Below, in pieces: positions 42,801 to 51,440 of a DNA stretch of 64,000 bases (within the stretch, counting starts at the first letter, position 1; each line of letters begins with the position of its first letter). The DNA comes from Pandoraea pnomenusa (GTDB lineage: Bacteria; Pseudomonadota; Gammaproteobacteria; Burkholderiales; Burkholderiaceae), in the NCBI RefSeq assembly GCF_000767615.3, contig NZ_CP009553.3, positions 1,054,001 to 1,118,000 on the forward strand. The letters are read 5' to 3'. The notes under the pieces are model-generated. The model was not told the DNA's origin, made no database searches, and saw only the letters and a list, made by a program, of their open reading frames with translations. The translations under genes and the position numbers were made by a program.

Positions 42801-44287
42801 GGGCCGTGCGGCTTGGGGGCCTGATAGCTGATGTCGAATTTCGCGAGACGCCCGCGTGGGCGGAAGCTCGCCAACGTATCGCGCGTTTGCGCGTCGACCG
42901 GCATCGACGGGATGAGCGCCATGGCGGCACCGATGTCTAGGCGTTGACCCGAGACCGCGACGTGCAGTCCCTGGTCGGCGGTACCCGGGGCGTAGCTGGC
43001 TCGCAGATCGGGCACGTCCAGCGTCGGGCGGCCGGCGGCTTGCAGGGTCAGATCGCGCGCGCGCAGGTTCCATCCGGCGTCGGGCCTGGGTCCGGCGCGG
43101 GTCACGTCGATGCGCCCCTGCGTGGTGTCGAACGTCAGCGGCGCAAGGTCGTCGGCCAACTGCACGGAGGTGTTCGCTCCGGCAGCGCGCAGAGTCGCAC
43201 CGGTGATCTCCCCGCTGTCGAAGTCGACCCATGCCCGGGCGGCCAGACGCCCGCGCGGATGCTTGCCCGGCAGCTCGACGTAACGCGCGAGTTCGGTCAG
43301 GTCGAGCGTGCCGATATCACCGTACACCTGGCCGCGCCAGCGCCTGACTTCGCCGGGACGCGCGAAGAGCGGATTGGTGAAGCGCGCACGAATGTCGAGC
43401 GGCGCGACGATGCCCGCCGGCGGGTTTGCCTGCATGCCGAAGCGATGCTCGAAGCCGCGATTGCGCAGCATGGCGTTCACGTGCGTGACGACGACTTCCG
43501 GCACGTCGCGCGTGGCGTCGCGCCATCGCACCGTGCCGTTGCGGATGACGACCCGTGCCTGGCGCAGCAGCCAGTCGCCGGCGCGCGTGTCCGCGGTGTT
43601 GCCGTTGCCGGCCACGGGAATGCCTGCCACGAGAATCGCGCCGTCGACGAGACGCTCGACGGTCAGGTCCGGTTCGTACAACGTGAGGTTCGACAGGCGC
43701 AGATCGAAGTGGATCAGGCTGGTCCAGGAGAGCACGGCGTCGAGCCGGTGCAGGGTGAGGCTCGGTTCGACCGGGGGCGGCGCGCCGGGTGGCGCGAAGG
43801 TCACCGGGGGATTGTCCGGCGCGGCGGAGGCCGACGCCACCGACGTGGCTGACGCGGCGGGTGCCGCCGATGCCGCTGATGCCGCTGATGCCGCCGATGC
43901 CGCCGATGCCGCCGATGCCGCCGCAGGCACCGGCTTGACGACGCGCGCGATGAGCGACGCCTTGGGCGGCGGACCCGCGGCGGTGCGCGTGATGCGCACG
44001 TCTTCCAGAGTGAGATAGGGGTGCCAGCCTCGCCAGACAGCGTCGACGCGGCCGATGGTCACCGGCAGGCCGATGGCGCGGGTGGCTGCCGCTTCGATTT
44101 GTGGACGGTAATCCGCCACGCGTGGGAGGATCACGTACCGGGTTGCGAGGATGACGGCGCCCAGGCCGAAGTAGGCGACAACGACGAGCGCGAGCAGCCA
44201 TTCCAGGCCCAGGCGCAAGCCACGCGGCAGTGACGAGAACCAGGACCGGGTCGCAGTGGGCGAGGCGGGCGGCTTACGGTCGGTCAT
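39857..44287 (-). CDS. YhdP family AsmA-like envelope protein
   Basis: A 1476-residue protein. One N-terminal membrane anchor (about 25-52) is followed by a huge periplasmic region ending in the AsmA-like C-terminal domain (about 1050-1430). This is the layout of YhdP, which together with TamB and YdbH carries phospholipids to the outer membrane; that role is known in E. coli and inferred here. Residues near 120-150 form an Ala-Ser-rich linker encoded by tandem 9-bp repeats, so the linker length may vary between strains. It is divergent from glnE and is followed by the nitrilase and tldD genes. Confidence 0.88.
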   Translation of the reverse strand: MTDRKPPASPTATRSWFSSLPRGLRLGLEWLLALVVVAYFGLGAVILATRYVILPRVADYRPQIEAAATRAIGLPVTIGRVDAVWRGWHPYLTLEDVRITRTAAGPPPKASLIARVVKPVPAAASAASAASAASAASAASAAPAASATSVASASAAPDNPPVTFAPPGAPPPVEPSLTLHRLDAVLSWTSLIHFDLRLSNLTLYEPDLTVERLVDGAILVAGIPVAGNGNTADTRAGDWLLRQARVVIRNGTVRWRDATRDVPEVVVTHVNAMLRNRGFEHRFGMQANPPAGIVAPLDIRARFTNPLFARPGEVRRWRGQVYGDIGTLDLTELARYVELPGKHPRGRLAARAWVDFDSGEITGATLRAAGANTSVQLADDLAPLTFDTTQGRIDVTRAGPRPDAGWNLRARDLTLQAAGRPTLDVPDLRASYAPGTADQGLHVAVSGQRLDIGAAMALIPSMPVDAQTRDTLASFRPRGRLAKFDISYQAPKPHGPGNWRDLPGIKQLPPERDRYRVVADFEGLGIDSQPSQAAPRPGSPNAGRPGFANLSGHVDADQSRGSLTLNSRNAVLDFPGRFDQPRIDLDTLTARSAWRVSHSATRRDAPADVRVRVDALHLQNAELAGDVSGTWRNGGKGNGIVDLKGTVARVNAASVPRYLPTDIGASVRDYLQRALLAGTVQNAPFAVQGDLDDFPYGKGGGKFRIDIPLADVTFNPSPLRPGHTEVWPAFEKVRGNLRFDADKLHIAIDSGSVYGVTLTQVQGDINNIGQDDSTLTLKGDARGPAADFVKYLNNSPVGHWIGDFTDETRASGTTQLAMQVSMPLDHTDRSRVTGRARFLRNDVTLLSGLPTFGAVDGELAFTERGISLDNLRGTFLGGDVRASGGSRNDGTIALNVNGTMSAQGLRENRENASLAQLAKRMTGSTPYTATVTVRQGMTDVAVQSTLAGLALNLPAPLGKSAETALPARFTLRPQPNPGGRRTDTLDISIGSVQASYVQQRNGARVDVLRGGIGINQPVPAPREGVQAAAQFDTLDVDAWRGVVASLGSDSVTPGTQGTPPAPAATAAAARDEFGALTPYVPTRLALHAKQVRLMSRLWPELVVGAQRNDRDWQVSLASDLVSGFAEWKAPDDKNPSGEIRARLAKLVIPREEHGSDVLTQVLDEPSDEFPAIDVVANDFVLRDKPLGRLQLNAHNDVEDGVPVWQLTKLELRNDAATLDIKGNWRTSRRRAAVAGSDDDVPRRTLLDFNLEVKNAGGLLDRLGLPRTLKDGSGAVSGRFGWRGGPDAIDYPTLFGRVKVDLRRGQILKADPGLAKLLGILSLQTLAKILTFDFNSVIGSGLPFDSIDGNATIQGGVANTSDLTINANAATIKIDGHTDLARETQDLNVLVLPKINAASASLAWAIINPALGIGSFFAQLALGDQLSRTLSTTYHVTGSWDNPVIGQGSGNKSKIDASPEVRPETQNNVPPTGVRGN
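43863..43926 (-). repeat. Tandem 9-bp repeat within the YhdP-like gene
   Basis: About seven units of GATGCCGCC or GATGCCGCT in tandem. On the coding strand they give an Ala-Ala-Ser repeat. A 9-bp unit keeps the frame whatever the copy number. Confidence 0.8.
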
Positions 44288-44460
44288 GCTGCGCGTCTAC
44301 AAGGGAATGTGGTAGTTTCTGTGGCAAAGACTGTAACACAAGCCCAAGGCCGTTCGACGGCCCGGCCGTAGGAGAAACAGACGTGTGATCCGGCGTTTCA
44401 TCACGCCCGGGTGAGCATGCGAAAGTCTCTTCATTCTCATTGCTGACCGGAACCCCGCCA

Positions 44461-47337
44461 GTGAGTTCACCTGAATATCCGATCGAAATCACGTCCTACT
44501 CGCGTTACGCCGCGCGCATGCTCGCGAGCCGGCCCGCGCTCGCCGAGGCGCTGCCTACCCTCGCCGAGCACCCGGTCGATGCCCGCTGGCTGGCGCACCG
44601 CTTCGAGGCGATCACCGGCACGGTGCTCTCGCCGCCCGATCAGCCGTCGGGCGTCGCCGGCGCTCCGGGCCTCGACGAGGCGGGGTTGGCCCGTGCGCTG
44701 CGCGTGTTGCGCGTCGAGGCGATCTGCGCGGTCATGCAGCGCGATCTGGACGGACGCGCGGAACTCGCCGAGGTGACCGAGGCGATGACGGCGCTGGCCG
44801 AGTTCGCCGTGCAGGCGGGCATCGCGGTGCTCTCGCGCGAACTCGAGGCGATCCACGGGGTGCCGCGCAATGCCGAGGGCGAGCGCCAGACGCTCGGCGT
44901 GGTGGGCATGGGCAAGCTCGGCGGGCGCGAACTGAACGTATCGTCCGACATCGACCTGATCTTCCTTTACGAGGACGACGGCGAGACTTCCGCACCGGAC
45001 GACGCCGATCCGGCTGCCGCCGGCCGCCTGCGCCTGCTGTCGAATCACGAATTCTTCACCAAGCTAGGCCGCAAGCTGATTGGCATGATCTCGGAGCTCA
45101 CGCCGGATGGCTATGTGTTCCGCGTGGACATGCGCCTGCGTCCGAACGGCGATTCCGGGCCGCTCGTGTGCAGCCTGCCGATGCTCGAGGAGTATTTCTA
45201 TGTGCAGGGGCGGGAGTGGGAGCGCTATGCCTGGATCAAGGGGCGGCTGGTGTCCGAGGTGGCGAGCGAACCGGGACGTCGCGTCGAGCGTCTGCTGTCG
45301 TCGCTGGTGCAGCCGTTCGTCTTCCGTCGTTATCTCGATTACGGTGTGATCGGGGCGATTCGCGCGCTGCACGAACAGATTCGGCACGAGGCGGAGCGTC
45401 GGGCGCGCGCGAAGCCGGCGCGCATCAACGACATCAAGCTCGGGCGCGGCGGCATTCGCGAAATCGAATTCTCGGCGCAGGTCTTCCAGTTGATTCGCGG
45501 CGGACAGGAGCCGGAGCTGCGCGTGCGGCCGACGCTGGCGGTGCTGGGCGTGGCGGCGCGTCGGGGCTGGCTGGCGCAGCACGTGGCCGACGAACTTGCC
45601 AACGCCTACGTATTCCTGCGCAAGCTCGAACACCGCATCCAGTATCTGGACGACGCGCAGACGCACGTCCTGCCGGCCGCCGGCGAGGACCGCCTGGCGG
45701 TGGCCCGCGCCATGGGCTTTCCCGACGAAGCCACATTCATGACGGTGCTCGACGAGCATCGCGAATTCGTGGCGGCGCAGTTCGACGAGATCTTCGCCGA
45801 CAAGGACAAGGCCGGCACAGGCGGACGCAAGGGAGCGTCGTCCGGCGGCGACTGCAGTTGCCCGCCGGAACTCTGGAGCGAATGCCTGGCCGACGAGGCG
45901 CAGACGGGTGACCTCGGCAACCAGCTCACGCAACTCGGCTTTGCCGATGCCCCCGGTGCGCTCGACCGACTGCGCGCGGTGTGGACGTCGTCGCGCTACA
46001 AGGCGCTCGGCGAGACCAGCCGGCGGCGCTTCGACCAGCTGGTGCAGCGCGCGGTGCAGGGCGCGGCGGGCACGGGCGAGGCCGACGCCGTGCTCGCACG
46101 CATGCTCGATCTGCTCTCGACCATCAGCCGTCGCAGCTCCTATCTGGCGCTGCTCACGGAGTATCCGCGCGCGCTCGAGCGTGTGGTCAAGGTGCTGGCG
46201 GGGTCGCGATGGGCGGCGGGGTATCTGATCAGCCACCCGCAATTGCTCGATGAGTTGCTCGACGACGAGGCGCTCGCCGCGCCGTTCGACTGGCCGTCGT
46301 TCAAGACGCAACTGCTGCTGAGCCTGAACGCCTCGGGCGCCGCGGGCAATGTCGAAGTGCAGATGGACATTCTGCGGCGCGCGCACCACGCCGAGGTTTT
46401 CCGCATTCTGCTGCTGGATCTGCAGGGCACGCTATCGGTGGAGGCCATCGGCGACCGGCTCTCGGAGCTGGCCGACATCATCGTCGACGTGACCATTGCC
46501 ACCGTCTGGCCGCACGTGGCCACGCGCCATCGCGAAGTGCCCCGCTTCTCGGTGATCGCGTACGGCAAGCTCGGCGGCAAGGAACTGGGCTATGCGTCCG
46601 ACCTGGACCTGATCTTCCTTTATGACGATGACGACGAGCGCGCGCCCGACGCTTACGCGGCGCTCGCCCGTCGCTTTGTCACCTGGCTCACCACGCACAC
46701 CGGCGCCGGCATGCTGTTCGACGTGGATTTGCGTCTGCGCCCGAATGGCCTGTCGGGCCTGTTGGTGACGAGTCTCGAGAGTTTCCGGCAGTACCAGTTC
46801 CGCGAAGGCAACGCGAATACGGCGTGGGTGTGGGAGCATCAGGCGCTCACGCGCGCGCGTTTCTGCGCGGGCGACGAGGACATCGGCGCCGCGTTCGAGC
46901 GCATCCGCGCGCAGGTGCTCGCCACGCCGCGCGAAGCGCTACCGCTCGCGCAGGAAATCGTCGCCATGCGCCGCAAGGTGACGGAAGGGCACCCGAACCC
47001 GACGCAACTCTTCGATCTGAAGCACGATCGTGGCGGTATGGTCGACATCGAGTTCACCGTGCAGTACCTGGTGCTACTGCACTCGGGGGCGCATCCGGCG
47101 CTGTTGCGCAATGCCGGCAACATCGCGCTGCTGCGCGAATCGGCGCAACTCGGGTTGATCGATGCGAACCTCGCCGACGGGGCGGCCGCCGCATATCGGA
47201 CGTATCGCAAGCGTCAGCACAAGCTGCGGCTCGACGGCGTGGAAGCGGCGCGCGTACCGGCCGAGCAAGTGGCGACCGAGCGCGAGGCCGTGATCGCGCT
47301 GTGGGATTCGGTGTTTTCGGCCGTCGCCCCGGCCTGA
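44461..47337 (+). CDS. glnE: Glutamine synthetase adenylyltransferase/adenylyl-removing enzyme
   Basis: About 958 residues with two nucleotidyltransferase domains joined by a helical linker. The N-terminal adenylyl-removing half contains GKLGGRELNVSSDIDLIFLY (about 153-172). The C-terminal adenylyl-transferring half contains GKLGGKELGYASDLDLIFLY. It reversibly modifies glutamine synthetase under PII control. The likely start is the GTG at 44461; a TTG at 44440 is the alternative, and neither has a strong ribosome site. It is divergent from the YhdP-like gene and convergent with recN. Confidence 0.94.
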   Translation: MSSPEYPIEITSYSRYAARMLASRPALAEALPTLAEHPVDARWLAHRFEAITGTVLSPPDQPSGVAGAPGLDEAGLARALRVLRVEAICAVMQRDLDGRAELAEVTEAMTALAEFAVQAGIAVLSRELEAIHGVPRNAEGERQTLGVVGMGKLGGRELNVSSDIDLIFLYEDDGETSAPDDADPAAAGRLRLLSNHEFFTKLGRKLIGMISELTPDGYVFRVDMRLRPNGDSGPLVCSLPMLEEYFYVQGREWERYAWIKGRLVSEVASEPGRRVERLLSSLVQPFVFRRYLDYGVIGAIRALHEQIRHEAERRARAKPARINDIKLGRGGIREIEFSAQVFQLIRGGQEPELRVRPTLAVLGVAARRGWLAQHVADELANAYVFLRKLEHRIQYLDDAQTHVLPAAGEDRLAVARAMGFPDEATFMTVLDEHREFVAAQFDEIFADKDKAGTGGRKGASSGGDCSCPPELWSECLADEAQTGDLGNQLTQLGFADAPGALDRLRAVWTSSRYKALGETSRRRFDQLVQRAVQGAAGTGEADAVLARMLDLLSTISRRSSYLALLTEYPRALERVVKVLAGSRWAAGYLISHPQLLDELLDDEALAAPFDWPSFKTQLLLSLNASGAAGNVEVQMDILRRAHHAEVFRILLLDLQGTLSVEAIGDRLSELADIIVDVTIATVWPHVATRHREVPRFSVIAYGKLGGKELGYASDLDLIFLYDDDDERAPDAYAALARRFVTWLTTHTGAGMLFDVDLRLRPNGLSGLLVTSLESFRQYQFREGNANTAWVWEHQALTRARFCAGDEDIGAAFERIRAQVLATPREALPLAQEIVAMRRKVTEGHPNPTQLFDLKHDRGGMVDIEFTVQYLVLLHSGAHPALLRNAGNIALLRESAQLGLIDANLADGAAAAYRTYRKRQHKLRLDGVEAARVPAEQVATEREAVIALWDSVFSAVAPA

Positions 47338-47396
47338 CGGCCGCGAGAGTCCGCCGGCTCGAGATGGCGCCGGCGGTGCGGTTGCGCAAGGCGGCG

Positions 47397-49061
47397 TTAC
47401 AGCGCCAACATTTCGCGTGCGTGCTTGCGCGTCGTGGCCGTGATCTCGACGCCACCCAGCATGCGCGCGATTTCCTCGACGCGCTCGGTCCGTCCGAGCG
47501 GTTCGATCTCGCTCATGGTCGTGTCGCCGTCGCTGCGCTTTTTCACCCGCAGATGCTGGTGGCCGAGTGCGGCGACTTGCGGCAAGTGGGTCACGCACAG
47601 CACCTGGCGTCCCTGACCCAGCTCGCGCAGCAACCGGCCCACCACTTCGGCCACCGCGCCGCCGATGCCGGAATCCACCTCGTCGAAAATCAGCGTAGGC
47701 GTGAGGCTCGCGCTGCTGGCGATCACCTGCAACGCGAGGCTGATGCGTGCGAGTTCGCCGCCCGACGCCACTTTCGCCAGCGGCCGGGTGGGTACACCCG
47801 GGTGGCCGGCCACCAGGAATTCCACCGTCTCCATGCCAAACGATTGCGGTTCTGTCGTGGGGCTGAGCGCGACTTCGAAGCGTCCGCCCGGCATCGACAG
47901 GTCCTGCATCGCGCGCGTGACTTCGCGCGCGAGCGACGCCGCCGCCCTGGCGCGCTCCCTGGACAACGTCTTTGTCAGTTTCAGATAGGCCGCCTGCGCG
48001 GCGTCGGCGGCGGCTTGCATCGCGGCCATGTCCTGCGACGCGGTCAGTTCGGCGAGCTGGGCCCGGCGCTCGGCATGTTCGGCGGGCAACTGCTCGGGCG
48101 TAACGCGGAATTTGCGTGCGGTCGAATGCAAGGCGTCCAGACGTTGCTCGACCACGGCAAGCCGCTCCGGGTCGAGATCGATGCGCTGCGCGTAGTGCGT
48201 GAGCGAGTGAACCGCCTCGCGAAGCTGGATCTCGGCGGGCTCGAGCGCGGCGAGCGTGTCGGCGAGTCCGGCGTCGATCTCGGCCAGTTCGCGGATCTGG
48301 TGCACCACGTGGCCCAGCGACGGGACGATGGCGCCGTCGGCTTCGGCCAGCGCGTCGAGCGCGCCCTGCACGCCGTTGATGAGACTTGCTGCGTGCGACA
48401 GACGCCGATGCTCGGCGCTCACCTCGTCCCATTCGCCTTCCTGCGGATTGAGCTTGTCGAGTTCGGACGTTTGCCATTCGAGGCGCTCGCGTTCGAGCTG
48501 CAACTCGCGGTCGCGCCCGTGGGCTTCCTCGCAACGCTTGACGAGACGGCGCCACTCCCTGTGCGCGGCCGCGGTGTCGGCGGCCAGCGCCGTGGCGCCT
48601 GCGTGCGAGTCGAGCAGCCGGCGCTGGGCGTCGGGGCGAAGCAGTTGCTGGTGAGCATGCTGGCCGTGAATGTCGACGAGCATCTCGCCGAGCTCGCGGA
48701 GCTGCGCGAGCGTGGCGGGCGTGCCGTTGATGAAGGCGCGCGAGCGGCCGCCGGAATCGAGCACGCGGCGCAGCAGCACGCCGCCGTGCTCTTCCAGCGT
48801 GAGCGCCTGCGCCTGCAGCCAGGCTTCGAGATCGGGGCGCGCTTCGGCGTCGGCGGCGAACTCCGCGGTGATGTCGGCGCGCGTTTGCCCGGTGCGCACC
48901 ATGCTGGCGTCGCCACGCTCGCCCATGGCCAGGGCCAGCGCGTCGATCAGGATCGATTTGCCCGCGCCGGTCTCCCCCGAGAACACGGTGAAACCGGCGG
49001 AGAATTCCAGGTCGAGACGATCGACGATCACGAAATCGCGAATCGAGAGACTGCGTAGCAT
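47397..49061 (-). CDS. recN: DNA repair protein RecN
   Basis: A 554-residue SMC-like ATPase. It has Walker A GETGAGKS at 29-36, a long coiled coil (about 150-370), the ABC signature VASGGELARISLALQ and Walker B TLIFDEVDSGIGG. RecN organises broken DNA for recombination. It follows nadK on the same strand with a 22-bp gap, the usual nadK-recN pair. A LexA box was not evident in the short gap. Confidence 0.94.
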   Translation of the reverse strand: MLRSLSIRDFVIVDRLDLEFSAGFTVFSGETGAGKSILIDALALAMGERGDASMVRTGQTRADITAEFAADAEARPDLEAWLQAQALTLEEHGGVLLRRVLDSGGRSRAFINGTPATLAQLRELGEMLVDIHGQHAHQQLLRPDAQRRLLDSHAGATALAADTAAAHREWRRLVKRCEEAHGRDRELQLERERLEWQTSELDKLNPQEGEWDEVSAEHRRLSHAASLINGVQGALDALAEADGAIVPSLGHVVHQIRELAEIDAGLADTLAALEPAEIQLREAVHSLTHYAQRIDLDPERLAVVEQRLDALHSTARKFRVTPEQLPAEHAERRAQLAELTASQDMAAMQAAADAAQAAYLKLTKTLSRERARAAASLAREVTRAMQDLSMPGGRFEVALSPTTEPQSFGMETVEFLVAGHPGVPTRPLAKVASGGELARISLALQVIASSASLTPTLIFDEVDSGIGGAVAEVVGRLLRELGQGRQVLCVTHLPQVAALGHQHLRVKKRSDGDTTMSEIEPLGRTERVEEIARMLGGVEITATTRKHAREMLAL

Positions 49062-49083
49062 GGGATATCGATGAGGCGTGGAG

Positions 49084-49992
49084 TCAGTTCTGCGGCGTAT
49101 CTTCGTCGGAGATATGCTCGTTCCAGTGCAGTTTGCGGCGCAGCGTGGCGTAGTAGTTGTAGCCGACCGGGTGCAGGAACGTCACCTGATGCTCGGAGCG
49201 GCCCACCAAAATCTGGTCGCCCTGCCGCAGTTCGGCGAACGACTGCATGTCGAAGTTGGCGCCGACCTCGCGTCCGCCAGTGATCGTGATGACGATGTCG
49301 CTCGAGTCCGGCAGCACGATGGGGCGATTCGACAAGGCGTGCGGGGCGATCGGCACGAGCACCACGCCGCCCAGGCGCGGATGCAGGATCGGCCCGCTTG
49401 CCGAGAGCGCGTAAGCCGTCGAGCCCGTCGGGGTGGCCACGATCAGCCCGTCCGAGCGCTGTTTGTACATGAAGCGGCCGTCCACGTCCACGCGCAGCTC
49501 GACCATGCCGGAGATGCCCGAGCGATTGACGACCACGTCGTTGAACGCCAGCGTTTCGTAAAGCGTCTTGCCATCGCGCTCGATGCGCGCGGCCAGCAGT
49601 GTGCGCTGCTCTGCTTCGAAGTGACCTTCGAGCATGGCCGGCACGACCTGGCGCATCTCGTCGAGCGGAATATCGGTGATGAAGCCGACGCGACCATGAT
49701 TCACGCCGATGAGCGGCACCTTCGACGCCGCGAGCTGACGGCCGATGCCGAGCATCGTCCCGTCGCCGCCCACGACCACCGCCACGTCGGTCTGCGTGGC
49801 GATTTCCTGGATGTCGAGGGTTCCGTAAGGATCGGCGGCCGCACCGATGTTGTGCGCCGTGTCGCGCTCGAAGACGACGTGGTGCCCGCGCTGGGCGATG
49901 CATGCCGCGAGCGTGAGCAGGGGTTCGGCAACGCCGTCGGCATGATATTTCCCGACGAGCGCCACGGTCTTGAAGGGGCTCCCAGTTTTCAT
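49084..49992 (-). CDS. nadK: NAD kinase
   Basis: A 302-residue NAD kinase converting NAD to NADP. It has the GGDGT motif at 75-79, NRSGISGM and [20 protein letters not shown]. Length is normal for proteobacteria. The ATG at 49992 follows family alignment; the longer frame reaches into the hrcA gap. It is divergent from hrcA and co-directional with recN. Confidence 0.95.
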   Translation of the reverse strand: MKTGSPFKTVALVGKYHADGVAEPLLTLAACIAQRGHHVVFERDTAHNIGAAADPYGTLDIQEIATQTDVAVVVGGDGTMLGIGRQLAASKVPLIGVNHGRVGFITDIPLDEMRQVVPAMLEGHFEAEQRTLLAARIERDGKTLYETLAFNDVVVNRSGISGMVELRVDVDGRFMYKQRSDGLIVATPTGSTAYALSASGPILHPRLGGVVLVPIAPHALSNRPIVLPDSSDIVITITGGREVGANFDMQSFAELRQGDQILVGRSEHQVTFLHPVGYNYYATLRRKLHWNEHISDEDTPQN

Positions 49993-50109
49993 GCCGCCAT
50001 TACACCATAAGTCGATGACAGCAACCATCGCCACGCAAGGCCCGCGGCGGTTTCCGCCTCGGGGTTTGCCGCACGCCGCGTATGCATATTTCGCGTTACA
50101 ATTTTTGCC

Positions 50110-51138
50110 ATGCTAGATCAACGTGCGCAAACGCTTCTCAAAACCCTGATCGAAAGGTACATCGCGGATGGCCAGCCGGTCGGCTCGCGCACGCTTTCCC
50201 GATACTCGGGGCTCGACCTCTCGCCGGCGACGATCCGCAATGTGATGGCGGATCTGGAAGCCCTCGGCTTCGTGGCCAGTCCGCATACGTCGGCCGGGCG
50301 GGTGCCAACGCCACGCGCGTACCGCCTGTTCGTCGACACGATCCTCTCGGTGCGTCCGCTCGAAGATGCCGTGCACCATCTCGCGTCTCAGGTGCAGAAC
50401 CGCCTGCAACCGGCCGGGCCGCAACAGCTGGTCGCCTCCGCGGCCCAGGTGCTCTCCAATCTGTCGCAGTTCGCCGGCGTGGTCCTCACGCCGCGTCGTA
50501 GCCAGACCTTCCGACAGATCGAATTCCTGCGGTTGTCCGAAAAGCGCGTGCTGCTCATCATCGTCACGCCTGATGGCGACGTGCAGAACCGCATCATCCT
50601 GACCGAAAAGGATTATTCGCCGGCGCAACTGGTCGAGGCGGCAAACTACCTGAACGCCAATTTCGGCGGCCACAGTTTCGATGAGGTGCGCGCTTACTTG
50701 CGCGGCGAGCTCGACGCATTGCGTTCCGACATGAGCGCGCTGATGCAGGCGGCGGTGCAGGCCGGCAGCGATGCCATGGCCGACACCAGCCGTGAGAGCG
50801 TGCTGATCTCGGGCGAGCGCAATCTGCTGGGCGTGGAGGACCTGTCGTCGAACATGGAGCGGCTTCGCAAGCTCTTCGACGTGTTCGAGTCCAAGACCGG
50901 TCTGCTGCAGTTGCTCGACGTGTCGAGCCGTGCCTCGGGGGTGCAGATCTTCATTGGCGGCGAGTCGAATCTGGTGCCGATCGAGGAGATGTCAGTCGTG
51001 ACGGCGCCTTACGAGGTCGACGGCGAGGTCGTCGGCACGCTGGGCGTGATCGGCCCGACGCGCATGGCGTACGAGCGTGTGATTCCGATCGTCGACATCA
51101 CCGCCAAGCTCCTGTCCAACGCGCTTAGCCAGCATTGA
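50110..51138 (+). CDS. hrcA: Heat-inducible transcription repressor HrcA
   Basis: A 342-residue repressor with a winged helix at 1-70 ([21 protein letters not shown] and [18 protein letters not shown]) and a GAF-like dimer domain. HrcA binds CIRCE elements and is tuned by GroEL. I see no CIRCE inverted repeat within this window, including before grpE and dnaK, so its targets (probably groESL) are elsewhere. A TACAAT -10 box lies directly upstream at 50097-50102. Confidence 0.94.
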   Translation: MLDQRAQTLLKTLIERYIADGQPVGSRTLSRYSGLDLSPATIRNVMADLEALGFVASPHTSAGRVPTPRAYRLFVDTILSVRPLEDAVHHLASQVQNRLQPAGPQQLVASAAQVLSNLSQFAGVVLTPRRSQTFRQIEFLRLSEKRVLLIIVTPDGDVQNRIILTEKDYSPAQLVEAANYLNANFGGHSFDEVRAYLRGELDALRSDMSALMQAAVQAGSDAMADTSRESVLISGERNLLGVEDLSSNMERLRKLFDVFESKTGLLQLLDVSSRASGVQIFIGGESNLVPIEEMSVVTAPYEVDGEVVGTLGVIGPTRMAYERVIPIVDITAKLLSNALSQH

Positions 51139-51440
51139 TGGGCCCCGTGGCGCGCGTCGCCCGGGCGTCCGGGTCGCCACTTCGGCCCGTGCACGCCATC
51201 CATCGGCCGCCGCCCCGGCGCAGCGATCCGCCGCGCGATGCCGGCCGGGGCTTCCGGTTACATGCCCGTAGCATTCCTTTACACGCTGTCACACGCGAGG
51301 GGCTTACGCTCGAGGTGTCACTTGCGGCGAAGTCCCCGGAATGGCGGGTGTCAGGTTCGCCGAAGGATTCGGACAGAAGAATGAAGGTGGCATGCCGGCA
51401 CCGTTGATCGGCGCGTTGCCCGAAGGGCCTCGGAGTCTTT
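51139..51440. other. Intergenic region between hrcA and the FecR/DUF6600 gene
   Basis: There are 302 bases without a credible gene. The stretch TTTACACGCTGTCACACG near 51277-51295 is less GC-rich and could hold a promoter, but I could not settle on a -35/-10 pair. No terminator with a clear T-run follows hrcA. Confidence 0.4.

Noticed and set aside
41027..42940. A 637-codon frame antisense to the YhdP-like gene
   Set aside because: Arg/His/Ala-rich translation with no domain; a shadow of the real gene.
43863..43926. CRISPR-like repeat array
   Set aside because: The units are contiguous, 9 bp long, lack spacers and lie inside a coding frame; they are a simple tandem repeat.
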